Shown in pieces: positions 1-8,810 of a stretch of DNA of 64,000 nt. Source of the DNA: an uncultured Bacteroidales bacterium (GTDB taxonomy: Bacteria; Bacteroidota; Bacteroidia; Bacteroidales; Muribaculaceae). The position numbers and the translations under genes are program-made. Below the pieces are notes generated by a model. The model searched no databases and was not told the DNA's origin. It saw nothing but the letters and a program-made list of their open reading frames with translations. The number at the start of each line of letters is the position of its first letter. Positions within the stretch are counted from its first letter, which is position 1. The stretch is from NCBI GenBank assembly GCA_902792435.1, contig CADAZN010000001.1, positions 124,001 to 188,000 of the forward strand, read 5' to 3'.

Positions 1-1001
1 CATCGCCATGCACTAAGCATTGTGTCTTCAAGAGTTTCCTCTGCTTTCCATCCAAGAACCTCGTTAGCCTTCTTTGGGTCAGCCCAAATTTTAACGATAT
101 CACCTTCACGGCGTCCAACAATCTTGTGTGGGACCTTCACACCAGTAGCTTTTTCAAAGGCAGCTAACAATTGAAGTACCGAAGCACCTTCGCCAGTGCC
201 AATGTTGAACACCTCAAGTGGTTCGTCACTCTTATCCTCGAGCATACGTTCCAATGCTTTGACATGAGCCTTTGCCAAATCAACAACATTTATGAAGTCG
301 CGAATGCAAGAACCATCGGGAGTGTCATAATCGTCGCCAAAAATGCTCAGCTCCTTACGAACGCCAATCGCAGTCTGAGTAAGATATGGCACCAGATTGG
401 CAGGTACTCCATTAGGCAATTCTCCAATCTCGGCACTTGGATGAGCTCCTATAGGGTTAAAATATCGCAAAAGCACTGCCTTGATTGGGCTTCCACTCTT
501 TATGACATCGGCTATAATATCTTCACTCACCTGTTTTGTTGCCCCATAAGGCGAAGTGGCTTTCTTTGTAGGAGCATCCTCAGTGATAGGATTCTGATCA
601 GGCTCACCATAAACAGTACAAGACGATGAGAACACAAAACCTTTAACTCCAAATTCAGGCATAAGCTCTAAGAGATTGAGGAGAATGTTTAGATTATTTC
701 GATAATACATGATAGGTTTTTGCACCGATTCTCCTACAGCCTTGCTTGCCGCAAAGTCGATAATGCCATCTATACCAGGATTATCAGTGAAAAGCTTGCG
801 CAACACTTTGATGTCGGTGCAGTCCCCCTCTACGAATATTGGCCTAATTCCTGTAATCTTCTCAATGCCATCAAGCACATCCATATTGCTATTTGAGAGA
901 TTATCAACAATAACCACCTCATAACCTGCGTTTTGAAGTTCCACTGTGGTGTGAGATCCAATAAATCCCATTCCACCTGCCACTAAAATCTTGCCTTTCA
1001 T
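1..1001 (-). CDS. galE: UDP-glucose 4-epimerase (3' end outside window)
   Basis: Interconverts UDP-glucose and UDP-galactose in the cytoplasm, feeding surface glycan synthesis. Reading from the ATG at 1001, the protein opens with KGKILVAGGMGFIGSHT (Rossmann GxxGxxG for NAD), continues with SSSCTVYG and carries the catalytic Tyr-x3-Lys as SPYGATK; later RYFNPIGAHPS and RDFINVVDLAKAH are GalE signatures. About 333 codons are visible, so only some ten C-terminal residues of a usual 340-345 residue protein lie beyond the left edge. wecB ends 6 bases upstream of this start, so the two are probably cotranscribed. Confident as GalE; substrate breadth (UDP-GlcNAc as well) cannot be judged. Confidence 0.93.
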   Translation of the reverse strand, partial: MKGKILVAGGMGFIGSHTTVELQNAGYEVVIVDNLSNSNMDVLDGIEKITGIRPIFVEGDCTDIKVLRKLFTDNPGIDGIIDFAASKAVGESVQKPIMYYRNNLNILLNLLELMPEFGVKGFVFSSSCTVYGEPDQNPITEDAPTKKATSPYGATKQVSEDIIADVIKSGSPIKAVLLRYFNPIGAHPSAEIGELPNGVPANLVPYLTQTAIGVRKELSIFGDDYDTPDGSCIRDFINVVDLAKAHVKALERMLEDKSDEPLEVFNIGTGEGASVLQLLAAFEKATGVKVPHKIVGRREGDIVKIWADPKKANEVLGWKAEETLEDTMLSAWR

Positions 1002-1007
1002 CTTATA

Positions 1008-2186
1008 TTAAATCGTTTTGTTATTTTTAAAATTAAGTAGAGCATCAGCAATGCGTGGTGATGCCTTACCATCACCATATGGATTATTGGCACGACTCAT
1101 TTTGTTATATTCATTCTCATCATCCAGTAGAATCGACACGTTGTCAACAATCTTATTATAGTCGGTACCAACAAGTTTCACTGTGCCAGCATCAAGAGCT
1201 TCGGGGCGCTCAGTAGTGTTGCGCATAACAAGAACAGGTTTACCCAAGCCAGGAGCCTCTTCTTGTATACCACCACTATCAGTAAGCACAATTGTTGATT
1301 TCTCCATCAAAAATACAAAATCCAAGTATTCCAAAGGTTCAATGAAGAACAAATTACCCAAGTCGCTAAGGTTATCCCCAAAAATCTTGTGGATTGGCTT
1401 ACGTACATTAGGGTTAAGATGCATTGGATAAACAAAATCAACATCGGCATACTTCTCGCTCAAATGCTTGATAGCCTTGCAAATGTTAAGGAATCCATCA
1501 CCAAAGTTCTCACGTCGATGGCCAGTAATTAGAACAAGACGGCGACCGCACTCTAGTCTTGTCACATCATATCCTTGTTCCCTCAAGTGACTAGACAAAT
1601 TATCTTTCAAAGACTTGTCACTATTAATTTTATTGACAACAATATGAAGTGCGTCAATCACTGTATTGCCTGTAACATATATGTGCTCCTCTCCCACTCC
1701 TTCATCAAGTAGATTCTGTTTACTCAATGGTGTCGGTGAGAAATCCAATGTGGCAATACGGCCTGTGATTTGTCGGTTCATCTCCTCGGGCCAAGGACTA
1801 TAGATGTTGTGGGTTCTTAATCCAGCTTCAACATGACCAACAGGTATCTGCTGATAAAAAGCAGCAAGTGCCGATGCTGTACTAGTTGTTGTGTCGCCAT
1901 GGACGAGAACGATATCGGGATTAACTTTAGTCAACACGTCACGCATGCCCAAAAGCACCCTTGAAGTAATATCATAGAGATCTTGACCTACCTTCATTAT
2001 ATTCAGGTCATAATCGGGTTTTATTTCAAAAATTTTGAGTACTTGGTCCAGCATCTCACGATGTTGACCAGTAACGCAAACTATAGGCTCGAATTCTGTA
2101 TCACGCTGTTGTAGACACTTAACCAGTGGAGCCATCTTGATTGCCTCTGGTCTAGTGCCAAACACGAGCATTACTCTCTTCTTCAT
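1008..2186 (-). CDS. wecB: UDP-N-acetylglucosamine 2-epimerase (non-hydrolysing)
   Basis: Converts UDP-GlcNAc to UDP-ManNAc for surface polysaccharides; cytoplasmic. The 392-residue length is typical. Family motifs in order: FGTRPEAIKMAP near the N-terminus, HGDTTTSTASA around residue 95, GHVEAGLRT about 117, PWPEEMNRQ about 131, TGHRRENFG about 220, DSGGIQEEAPGLGKP about 303 and RNTTERPEA about 322. A Bacteroidetes-type promoter lies just upstream and galE follows after 6 bases. No WecC-type UDP-ManNAc dehydrogenase is in the window, so the end product is not known from here. Confidence 0.95.
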   Translation of the reverse strand: MKKRVMLVFGTRPEAIKMAPLVKCLQQRDTEFEPIVCVTGQHREMLDQVLKIFEIKPDYDLNIMKVGQDLYDITSRVLLGMRDVLTKVNPDIVLVHGDTTTSTASALAAFYQQIPVGHVEAGLRTHNIYSPWPEEMNRQITGRIATLDFSPTPLSKQNLLDEGVGEEHIYVTGNTVIDALHIVVNKINSDKSLKDNLSSHLREQGYDVTRLECGRRLVLITGHRRENFGDGFLNICKAIKHLSEKYADVDFVYPMHLNPNVRKPIHKIFGDNLSDLGNLFFIEPLEYLDFVFLMEKSTIVLTDSGGIQEEAPGLGKPVLVMRNTTERPEALDAGTVKLVGTDYNKIVDNVSILLDDENEYNKMSRANNPYGDGKASPRIADALLNFKNNKTI

Positions 2187-2211
2187 TGCAAGATTAATTT
2201 AAATTATAGTG

Positions 2212-2241
2212 CAAAAATACAAAAATAATTTGTTGTACAAA
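2212..2241 (-). promoter_or_regulatory. Bacteroidetes-type promoter for wecB-galE
   Basis: On the minus strand TTTG (2241-2238) is followed after 18 bases by TATTTTTG (2219-2212), matching TTTG-N19-TAnnTTTG. Expected start of transcription is near 2205, about 20 bases before the wecB ATG. Confidence 0.6.
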
Positions 2242-2322
2242 AGTATTATATAAAAAAGGCTGTTGTAAATAAGAAGTGTTTTCTAGAAACTATGAAAAGA
2301 GAAAATATTGTATTTCAGAACA

Positions 2323-2910
2323 TTACTTCAAATACTGCTTTATGTAAAGTTCACAATTCGCGACCAGTTCGTCATACCATTTCGGTCCAAATCGTCTAAT
2401 TAATGGTTCTTTTAGGAACTCATAAACTCTTATGCCTTTTGCGCGCCCAAGCACTTCAGCGCTTTTGCAAATCTTCCAACGATGATAATTAACTGCGACA
2501 TTGCCATTGCTTAATGTCTTTAACCTTAGTGGATAAAGAGCACATGAAATAGGCTTCATGAAATTGATGCGACCCTCACGATAGGCTTTTTCAATGGCAC
2601 AAATGCACTTTCCTCCTGGTGCATAACAAGAAAAAACGCAATTTGACCCATCTAGAATCTGTGTGACAAGTTCGCCTTCTTGATCTCTATAAGATATTCC
2701 ATTCTCCTCAATTACTTGTTGAGCACGTGGGAGAAGTTCGTCCCATATCATCGGTAATATTTCCTTGATGATTTTCTCCTCTTCGGCGGTGATAGGGGCT
2801 CCGGCATCTCCGTCGATACAGCATTGTCCTAGACAAGATTCTAAATCGCAGCAGAAAAAACGTTCCACCACGTCAAGTGTGACAAGTGTGTTATCGTCAA
2901 TTAGAAACAT
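2323..2910 (-). CDS. DUF3109 family cysteine-rich protein
   Basis: A 195-residue cytoplasmic protein of unknown function (DUF3109, related to YkgJ-like metal-chelating cysteine proteins). Cysteines cluster near the N-terminus (CCDLESCLGQCC, about residues 20-31), again around 83-105 (SNCVFSCYAPGGKCIC) and in KPISCALYPLR, the family's conserved arrangement. Such Cys sets probably bind a metal or Fe-S cluster; that is inference. It starts 6 bases after cdaA and ends the run tatA-tatC-symporter-folP-cdaA. No signal peptide is seen. Confidence 0.85.
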   Translation of the reverse strand: MFLIDDNTLVTLDVVERFFCCDLESCLGQCCIDGDAGAPITAEEEKIIKEILPMIWDELLPRAQQVIEENGISYRDQEGELVTQILDGSNCVFSCYAPGGKCICAIEKAYREGRINFMKPISCALYPLRLKTLSNGNVAVNYHRWKICKSAEVLGRAKGIRVYEFLKEPLIRRFGPKWYDELVANCELYIKQYLK

Positions 2911-2916
2911 TATAAA

Positions 2917-3681
2917 CTATTGAATGAGCTTAGACAATGCGTGCTCAAGATCAGTGCTAGAGAGTTTTAGATGCATCTCACCACGATAGGCATAAGATAT
3001 ATTACCCGTTTCCTCGCTCACAACTACAGCAATTGCATCAGAAGCCTGCGAAATACCAAGAGCCGAACGGTGTCTTAGTCCAAGATACTTAGGCAAACTC
3101 GTGTCGTGCGACACAGGAAGGATACATCCTGCCGACTTTATCTTTCCATTGTCGATAATGACTGCTCCATCGTGTAGAGGACTATTCTTGAAGAAAATGT
3201 TCTCAAGCAGACGGTTATTAACCTCAGCATCAATAATATCACCCGAGCGCTCATAATCCTCTAACGAGAAATTCTGCTTAATAACAATCAGAGCACCAGT
3301 CTTGGACTTCGACAAACTCATGCAAGCATAAACAATAGGCATAATCCACTTTTTACGTTCACCCTTGCCACTACTTCCTTGCCACAGGCGTGCAATAGAT
3401 TTCCACCCACGCTTGGAGCCTAACTCAGTAAGGAATCGCTTAATTTGATCTTGGAAAATGATGATAAGAATAAAGATACCACTATCGATTATACGGTCCA
3501 TGATAGTTCCCAAGAGCTTCATGTCAAGCAACTTATCAACAATCACCCAAGCCACGATAAACGCAAAGACTCCAACAAAGATGTTTAGAGCCCCACTTTC
3601 TTTCATGGTGCGATAAATGTAGTAAAGCAATACCGCAACAAGTAGTATATCAATTATATCTTTTATGCCAAATGAAATCAT
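2917..3681 (-). CDS. cdaA: Membrane diadenylate cyclase CdaA
   Basis: Makes the second messenger c-di-AMP from two ATP. Three hydrophobic helices fill roughly residues 8-78, the usual CdaA membrane anchor, followed by a DisA_N/DAC catalytic domain. The DGA motif is present in SPLHDGAVII and the RHR motif in LGLRHRSALGIS, so catalysis should be intact. Length 254 is near the usual 260-280. It sits 35 bases after folP. No YbbR/CdaR-like regulator gene or c-di-AMP phosphodiesterase is in the window. Confidence 0.95.
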   Translation of the reverse strand: MISFGIKDIIDILLVAVLLYYIYRTMKESGALNIFVGVFAFIVAWVIVDKLLDMKLLGTIMDRIIDSGIFILIIIFQDQIKRFLTELGSKRGWKSIARLWQGSSGKGERKKWIMPIVYACMSLSKSKTGALIVIKQNFSLEDYERSGDIIDAEVNNRLLENIFFKNSPLHDGAVIIDNGKIKSAGCILPVSHDTSLPKYLGLRHRSALGISQASDAIAVVVSEETGNISYAYRGEMHLKLSSTDLEHALSKLIQ

Positions 3682-3716
3682 TTAGGTGTCAGATTTATTT
3701 TGTAGTTGCAAAATTA

Positions 3717-4568
3717 TTAATTTCTATTGAAATATACAAGAGTGCGAGCTTCAACAGCCTCTTTTACATCGTGAACTCGCACAATGTGAGCTCCCTTCAT
3801 CATAGCAATAGTGTTAAGGACTGTTGTTCCATTCAGCGCTTCATCGGCTGTGCAGCCAAGCGCCTTTTGTATCATTGACTTGCGAGATACACCCACTAGC
3901 AATGGCACATCAAGTGAATGGAATGCGTCAAGGCATTCCATGAGGCGATAGTTTTGCTCGACAGTCTTGCTGAAACCAAATCCAGGGTCGGCTATTACAT
4001 CATTAATTCCCATTTGATGAAGAGAATCAATCTTGTGAGCAAGTTCCTCAATTACTACAGCCGCCACATCTTCATCATAGTTGGTAAATTGTTGCATTGT
4101 AGCGGGGGTTCCACGCATATGCATTACAATATATGGCACTTGAAGTTTTGCCACCACCGAAGGCATATCCGAGTCGAGATCTCCACCCGAAATGTCATTT
4201 ATAATATCCACACCTAAGCATTCCACACAATGTTGCGCAACATTGGAACGGAATGTGTCAACCGATAATATTACATCATTGCCAATAGCTTCTCGTATAG
4301 ACTTTACGGCTACATCAAGTCTTTTAATTTCCTCATCACAAGTAACGGGTTCTGAACCAGGTCGTGTTGAACAAGCGCCTATGTCTAGAATGTCAGCACC
4401 TTGCTGCGCCATTGTTTTAGCTCGCTGGGCAATAGCAAACTCGTCCATCACTCTACTTCCCGAGAAAAACGAGTCGGGGGTTGCATTGATTATTCCCATA
4501 ACCATGGGTTTATCAATATCTACCAAATGCCCCCTGATATTCAAACTATATTTTTTGAAATCTTTCAT
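3717..4568 (-). CDS. folP: Dihydropteroate synthase
   Basis: Condenses p-aminobenzoate with hydroxymethyl-dihydropterin diphosphate in folate synthesis; the target of sulfonamides. Family motifs in order: MGIINATPDSFF (about residue 23), DIGACSTRPG (about 60), SVDTFRSNVA, NDISGGD, MHMRGTP, DPGFGFSKT, GVSRKSM and the C-terminal RVHDV. Length 283 is normal. It lies between the symporter gene (6 bases upstream) and cdaA. An intact standard enzyme with nothing odd in the motif residues. Confidence 0.96.
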   Translation of the reverse strand: MKDFKKYSLNIRGHLVDIDKPMVMGIINATPDSFFSGSRVMDEFAIAQRAKTMAQQGADILDIGACSTRPGSEPVTCDEEIKRLDVAVKSIREAIGNDVILSVDTFRSNVAQHCVECLGVDIINDISGGDLDSDMPSVVAKLQVPYIVMHMRGTPATMQQFTNYDEDVAAVVIEELAHKIDSLHQMGINDVIADPGFGFSKTVEQNYRLMECLDAFHSLDVPLLVGVSRKSMIQKALGCTADEALNGTTVLNTIAMMKGAHIVRVHDVKEAVEARTLVYFNRN

Positions 4569-4574
4569 CTATTA

Positions 4575-5933
4575 TTAAATAATTCCTACATAATACAAGA
4601 AGATTATAACAATAGCAACAGGGGCTATGTATCGGAGGCAGAAAGTGATATAAGGCTGCACAAAGCGCGAACGGTGCACGCCTCCGTTGGTAAGCTGACT
4701 GTGAATTACGTCTTTCTTTAGAATCCATCCCACATATACAGCAGTAACAAGGCCTCCTAGCAGCATGAAGAAGTTTGGTCCCACAAAATCAAGGAAGTCA
4801 AAAATATTCTTGCCAAATATGGTAACATCACTTAGCGTACTGAACGACAATGCGCTCAGCACTGCGATAATGCCCATTTGTACGGCTGTTAAAACAATGG
4901 CTTTCCGACGCGACAACTTGTACTCATCAACCATAAAGGTGATAGGGATTTCACTCAAAGAAATAGTCGAGGTAATAGATGCAAAGAAGAGCAAAACAAA
5001 GAACAGTACCGCCCAAATTGTGCCACCTGGCATCTGCTGGAAGATGGTTGGGAGAGTAATAAATATCAAGTCAGGACCAGCTTTAGGATCTAGCCCAAAA
5101 GAGAATACAGCAGGGAATATCACAATACCGGCAAGAATAGCAACGAGGGTGTCGAGAGACGATATTGTCACCGCATCTTTCATCAATTTGCTATCATCTT
5201 TGAAATAGGAAGAATAAGTGATAAGACATGTAACACCCAGCGATAACGACATGAACGCCTGCCCCATTGCATCAACAACGCCTTTCCATCCTAGCTTATC
5301 AAAATTTATATTAAACAAAAAGTCGATACCCTTTTTTGAGCCAGGAAGCATGAGAGAGTTCACACAAAAAACTATAAGCAGAGCAAAAAGTAAAGGCATC
5401 ATGATATTTGCCATGCGTTCAACCCCCTTCTGAATGCCGCGGCTCAACACTAAAAAGTTGAGTATTAAGAATATAACCGTCCATATGACACAACGATCGG
5501 GAGATGCTATGAAAGTGCCGAAGATATTAGAAAACTCTTCAGAATCATGCTCTAGCAAACTTCCACTAGCTGAGCTCCACAAGTACTCTATCACCCATCC
5601 ACACACAACACTGTAGTAACCGCATATGAGCAATGCTCCAAGCACTCCAATGTAGGAGAAAATCTTGAATGGTGAACCTGGAGTAAGCTGCTCCACAGCG
5701 CCCTTCATATTCTTGTGGGTGGAACGACCAATGATGAACTCCGACATCATAATTGGTATTCCCAACAAAACAATGCACAGAAGATAGACGAGGATGTATG
5801 CACCACCTCCATTATATCCTGCTTGATAAGGGAATCGCCAAATGTTGCCGAGACCAACAGCACTACCCACTGTAGCTGCAATTGCGCCCATGCGGGTTGC
5901 AAATCCTGCTCTTTTTTCTTTCATATTGTTCAA
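4575..5933 (-). CDS. Sodium-dependent neurotransmitter-symporter family (NSS) transporter
   Basis: A 452-residue inner-membrane protein of the NSS/SNF (LeuT) family, importing amino acids or similar amines with Na+. The signature VGSAVGLGNIWRFPY at the end of TM1 forms the Na+ and substrate site; about 11-12 hydrophobic segments follow. ATG codons occur at 5933 and 5924; the second (MKEKRAGF) fits better the usual short N-terminus. Substrate cannot be told from the sequence. It lies in the tat-folP-cdaA run, 19 bases after tatC; a functional link is not obvious. Confidence 0.93.
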   Translation of the reverse strand: MNNMKEKRAGFATRMGAIAATVGSAVGLGNIWRFPYQAGYNGGGAYILVYLLCIVLLGIPIMMSEFIIGRSTHKNMKGAVEQLTPGSPFKIFSYIGVLGALLICGYYSVVCGWVIEYLWSSASGSLLEHDSEEFSNIFGTFIASPDRCVIWTVIFLILNFLVLSRGIQKGVERMANIMMPLLFALLIVFCVNSLMLPGSKKGIDFLFNINFDKLGWKGVVDAMGQAFMSLSLGVTCLITYSSYFKDDSKLMKDAVTISSLDTLVAILAGIVIFPAVFSFGLDPKAGPDLIFITLPTIFQQMPGGTIWAVLFFVLLFFASITSTISLSEIPITFMVDEYKLSRRKAIVLTAVQMGIIAVLSALSFSTLSDVTIFGKNIFDFLDFVGPNFFMLLGGLVTAVYVGWILKKDVIHSQLTNGGVHRSRFVQPYITFCLRYIAPVAIVIIFLYYVGII

Positions 5934-5952
5934 GGATTATAGTTCTAGTTGT

Positions 5953-6750
5953 TTATTTCTTAACAAGACATGCACTCAGTTCATATAACAAATAAATTGG
6001 CAAGAACACGATAGTGAGTGTAAATGGATCGCCTGTGGGGGTTATAAATGCAGCTAGCACAAGTAAAACCACAATAGCATGACGACGATATTTCTTGAAG
6101 AAACCTCGACGCAACACTCCAATCTTGCCCAGAAGCCAAGCCAATAGTGGCAACTCAAAAATAATACCCATTATGAAGATGAGCATCAAGAATGTATCCA
6201 TATAGCTGTCGAGCGAGATTTGGTTAGGAACCATCGCGCTCACATGATAGTCAGCAAGGAAACGCAGCGTCACAGGAAATACTACAAAATAGCCAACTGC
6301 AACCCCAAGAAAGAACATAAGGTTACCAAAACCAAAGGCGCGCTTTATCCCACGCTTTTCATGCTCATAGAGTGCCGGCGACACAAATGTCCACAGCAAG
6401 TAAATCACCACAGGAAAGGAGAACACCAGTGCTAACCAAAAAGAAGTGCTCATGTGAATGAAGAACTGTGATGCAAGCTGTATATTAATGAGATCCACAT
6501 GGAAACCCTCAGTACTGAATTGCGGCAACCCAGGTATGCCTGCTGTCAACTTAGCAAACAATCGGTACAGAACAAAATCTCCGTGGCAAGGTGCAAGTAT
6601 AACGTTGTCGAAAATACTGGGCATTAGTGCAAAAAACACAATAGCCATAGCCACTAGTACCACAGCAATCTTTATCAGAACCCCTCGAAACACGTCAAGG
6701 TGCTCCCAGAACGACATCTCCTGCAATTGTTCTTTGCTTTCTTCTTCCAT
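5953..6750 (-). CDS. tatC: Sec-independent protein translocase TatC
   Basis: Membrane receptor of the twin-arginine export system for folded proteins. Six hydrophobic helices are visible. The N-terminal MSFWEHLDVFRG matches the TatC FxxHLxxLR cytosolic signature, and ITPTGDPFTL near the C-terminus matches the conserved TPxxDP region before the last helix. Length 265 is typical. It follows tatA by 12 bases. No separate TatB is present nearby, as is common in Bacteroidetes, where a TatA-like protein is thought to serve both roles. Confidence 0.95.
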   Translation of the reverse strand: MEEESKEQLQEMSFWEHLDVFRGVLIKIAVVLVAMAIVFFALMPSIFDNVILAPCHGDFVLYRLFAKLTAGIPGLPQFSTEGFHVDLINIQLASQFFIHMSTSFWLALVFSFPVVIYLLWTFVSPALYEHEKRGIKRAFGFGNLMFFLGVAVGYFVVFPVTLRFLADYHVSAMVPNQISLDSYMDTFLMLIFIMGIIFELPLLAWLLGKIGVLRRGFFKKYRRHAIVVLLVLAAFITPTGDPFTLTIVFLPIYLLYELSACLVKK

Positions 6751-6762
6751 CAGGAAGCTATG

Positions 6763-7008
6763 CTATTTGCCATTGGACTTCGTCCCTGGATCTTTTGTAT
6801 CTATCTCATTGTCTATATCTTGGAGAGGCTTCTCTATCTCGTCCTTTACCTCATCCATGCCTTCTTTGAAACTACGTACGCCTTTGCCCATGCCCTTCAT
6901 GAGTTCAGGAATTTTCTTACCGCCAAAGAGTAACAAGATGATAACTACAATAATTATCAACTCGGTAGTGCCAAGATTGCCAAAGAGCAACAAAATTGAA
7001 TTCAACAT
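6763..7008 (-). CDS. tatA: Sec-independent protein translocase TatA/E subunit
   Basis: Pore-forming component of twin-arginine translocation. The 81-residue protein has a short N-terminal transmembrane helix (about residues 13-28), the [10 protein letters not shown] hinge typical of TatA, then an amphipathic helix ([14 protein letters not shown]) and an acidic/basic tail. It is the first gene of the run toward DUF3109 and has a well-formed promoter 30 bases upstream. Confidence 0.94.
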   Translation of the reverse strand: MLNSILLLFGNLGTTELIIIVVIILLLFGGKKIPELMKGMGKGVRSFKEGMDEVKDEIEKPLQDIDNEIDTKDPGTKSNGK

Positions 7009-7039
7009 AACAGTAGTATAAATATTTGTTTATAACATG

Positions 7040-7070
7040 CAAATTTAAATAGAAAAGCTGAAATAACAAA
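7040..7070 (-). promoter_or_regulatory. Promoter for the tatA-tatC-symporter-folP-cdaA-DUF3109 run
   Basis: Minus-strand TTTG (7070-7067), 19-base spacer, TAAATTTG (7047-7040): a full match to the Bacteroidetes sigma-ABfr consensus. Start expected near 7033, giving a leader of about 25 bases before tatA. Confidence 0.7.
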
Positions 7071-7152
7071 GCGATTTTTAAAGTTTATAAATTAATCACT
7101 TTATTTTAGCGAATATAAATTCGATATATATACTTAAATCTTAAAAAAACTG

Positions 7153-7160
7153 TATATTTG
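7153..7160 (+). promoter_or_regulatory. -7 box for the SLC13 transporter gene
   Basis: TATATTTG matches TAnnTTTG and lies 20 bases before the ATG at 7181. No clear TTTG is seen about 19 bases upstream, so the promoter may be weak or activator-dependent. Confidence 0.45.
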
Positions 7161-7180
7161 CAAAATAAAAATTTAGAATA

Positions 7181-8704
7181 ATGAGTAATAGCAGCAACTC
7201 TTTTGATACCAAGCGCCGAGTCACAGGCGCTATTTTAGGACCTATTGTAGCAATATTTCTTTGGTTTTTACCTATTGAAGCCCTTTCGGCTCCAGCCCAT
7301 CACCTACTTGCTATCATGTCGTTGGTAGCCATATGGTGGATTACAGAACCTGTGCCCATACCAGTCACATCATTACTTGGCCCGACACTCTGCGTTGTTC
7401 TTGGCGTAACAGAAGTTGACAAGGCTTTTGCCAGCTTTGCCAATCCCATGATATTCTTGTTCATGGGCGGATTCTTACTCGCCAAGGGCATGATGGTCAA
7501 CGGATTGGACAAGCGCATAGCCTACGGTATCCTATCAATGAAATGGGTTGGTGACTCTCCACGACGCATTTTCCTCGCTATTGGTTTGGCATGTATGATA
7601 TGCTCAGGGTGGATAAGCAACACTGCCACTGCTGCAATGATGTTTCCTATTGCACTAGGACTGCTTGATGCGATTCGTGAGATGATGGCAGCCAACGGTA
7701 AAAATATTGACCTGAGCAAATACAAGTATTCAACAGGGTTGATGCTAATGACGGCCTATGCATGCTCGATAGGCGGCGTTCTCACCCCAATCGGCACACC
7801 TCCAAACATAATGATGATAGGCTTCCTGGATCAACTGGCGCCCGATGTACCATCAATATCATTCTTCGAGTGGATGATATGGGGCTTTGTTGCAATGGTT
7901 CTATATTTTATTGTGGCCTATTTTGTCCTTTGGCGCATGTTCCCCTCCGACGTGAAGCACATAGAGGGAGCAAGAGATTTCATCCGCAAGCATGTTGATG
8001 GTCTAGGCAAGTGGACTCGTGCTCAATTCAACACCCTAATCGCCTTTGGTGTAGCGGTTGTGCTGTGGGTGGCGCCAAGCGTGCTGACCCTAATTCATGG
8101 GGCCGACTCCGAAACTATGAAATTCTATGATAGTCACTACCCCGAAAGTATAGCTGCCATGGTTGGAGCCTTGCTGTTATTCTTCCTGCCTGTCAACTTA
8201 AAAGAAGGCAAGATGACCATGAGTTGGAAAGAAGGCATGGAGGGCATTGACTGGGGAACACTATTGCTCTTTGGTGGTGGATTATCGATGGGTGGTCTAA
8301 TGTATACCACCGGTCTTTCAGACTGGATAGGAGAAGGTATAAAAATGGCAATGGGAGGCCATCCGTCAGAGTTCCTTTTCATTGCAGTATTCTGTGTTTC
8401 AGGGCTATTACTTGCCGAGTTTACCTCCCACACTGCAGCCGTCAACCTAATTGGAACCATATCTATAGGCACTGCCCTATCATTAGGTTTCAGCCCCATA
8501 CCAGTTGCCGTGGGTATAGCCCTTGCCTCGTCTCTAGGATTCATGATGCCAGTTTCGACACCGCCTAACGCTATTGTCTATGCTTCGGGCTATGTTCCTA
8601 TTACAAAGATGATAAAATCGGGAGTTATCATCGACATCATAGGAGTTTTCTGCATTACAATTCCAATTGTTCTAATTATTGTAAAAGCAATTATGGGGGT
8701 ATAA
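7181..8704 (+). CDS. SLC13/DASS family anion symporter (dicarboxylate or sulfate)
   Basis: A 507-residue inner-membrane Na+-coupled transporter of the divalent anion:Na+ symporter family (CitT/VcINDY type). The two substrate-site motifs are visible: ISNTATAAMMFPIAL (SNT, about residue 145) with GGVLTPIGTPPNIMM about 195, and the repeat in the second half, AEFTSHTAAVNLIG (about 410) with MPVSTPPNAIVYASGYV (about 455). About 11-12 hydrophobic segments. Dicarboxylates such as succinate are the likeliest substrates, but sulfate or citrate are not excluded. It stands alone between divergent tatA and the fabD promoter. Confidence 0.93.
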   Translation: MSNSSNSFDTKRRVTGAILGPIVAIFLWFLPIEALSAPAHHLLAIMSLVAIWWITEPVPIPVTSLLGPTLCVVLGVTEVDKAFASFANPMIFLFMGGFLLAKGMMVNGLDKRIAYGILSMKWVGDSPRRIFLAIGLACMICSGWISNTATAAMMFPIALGLLDAIREMMAANGKNIDLSKYKYSTGLMLMTAYACSIGGVLTPIGTPPNIMMIGFLDQLAPDVPSISFFEWMIWGFVAMVLYFIVAYFVLWRMFPSDVKHIEGARDFIRKHVDGLGKWTRAQFNTLIAFGVAVVLWVAPSVLTLIHGADSETMKFYDSHYPESIAAMVGALLLFFLPVNLKEGKMTMSWKEGMEGIDWGTLLLFGGGLSMGGLMYTTGLSDWIGEGIKMAMGGHPSEFLFIAVFCVSGLLLAEFTSHTAAVNLIGTISIGTALSLGFSPIPVAVGIALASSLGFMMPVSTPPNAIVYASGYVPITKMIKSGVIIDIIGVFCITIPIVLIIVKAIMGV

Positions 8705-8725
8705 TGTTATTTAATTGTATTTAAA

Positions 8726-8756
8726 TTTGCTATAATCGAAAAAATGACTACTTTTG
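8726..8756 (+). promoter_or_regulatory. Promoter for fabD
   Basis: TTTG (8726-8729), 19-base spacer, TACTTTTG (8749-8756). Start expected near 8763, so the leader is about 48 bases. Because this promoter overlaps an upstream in-frame TTG at 8754, the gene must start at the later ATG. Confidence 0.75.
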
Positions 8757-8810
8757 CGGTCGATTTTGAAATTAAAGAAATTTTTCAATAATTTAAATAC
8801 ACGTTTTTCT

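Noticed and set aside
8754-8810. TTG-initiated N-terminal extension of fabD
   Set aside because: It overlaps the -7 box TACTTTTG, and the ATG at 8811 starts the conserved FabD N-terminus.
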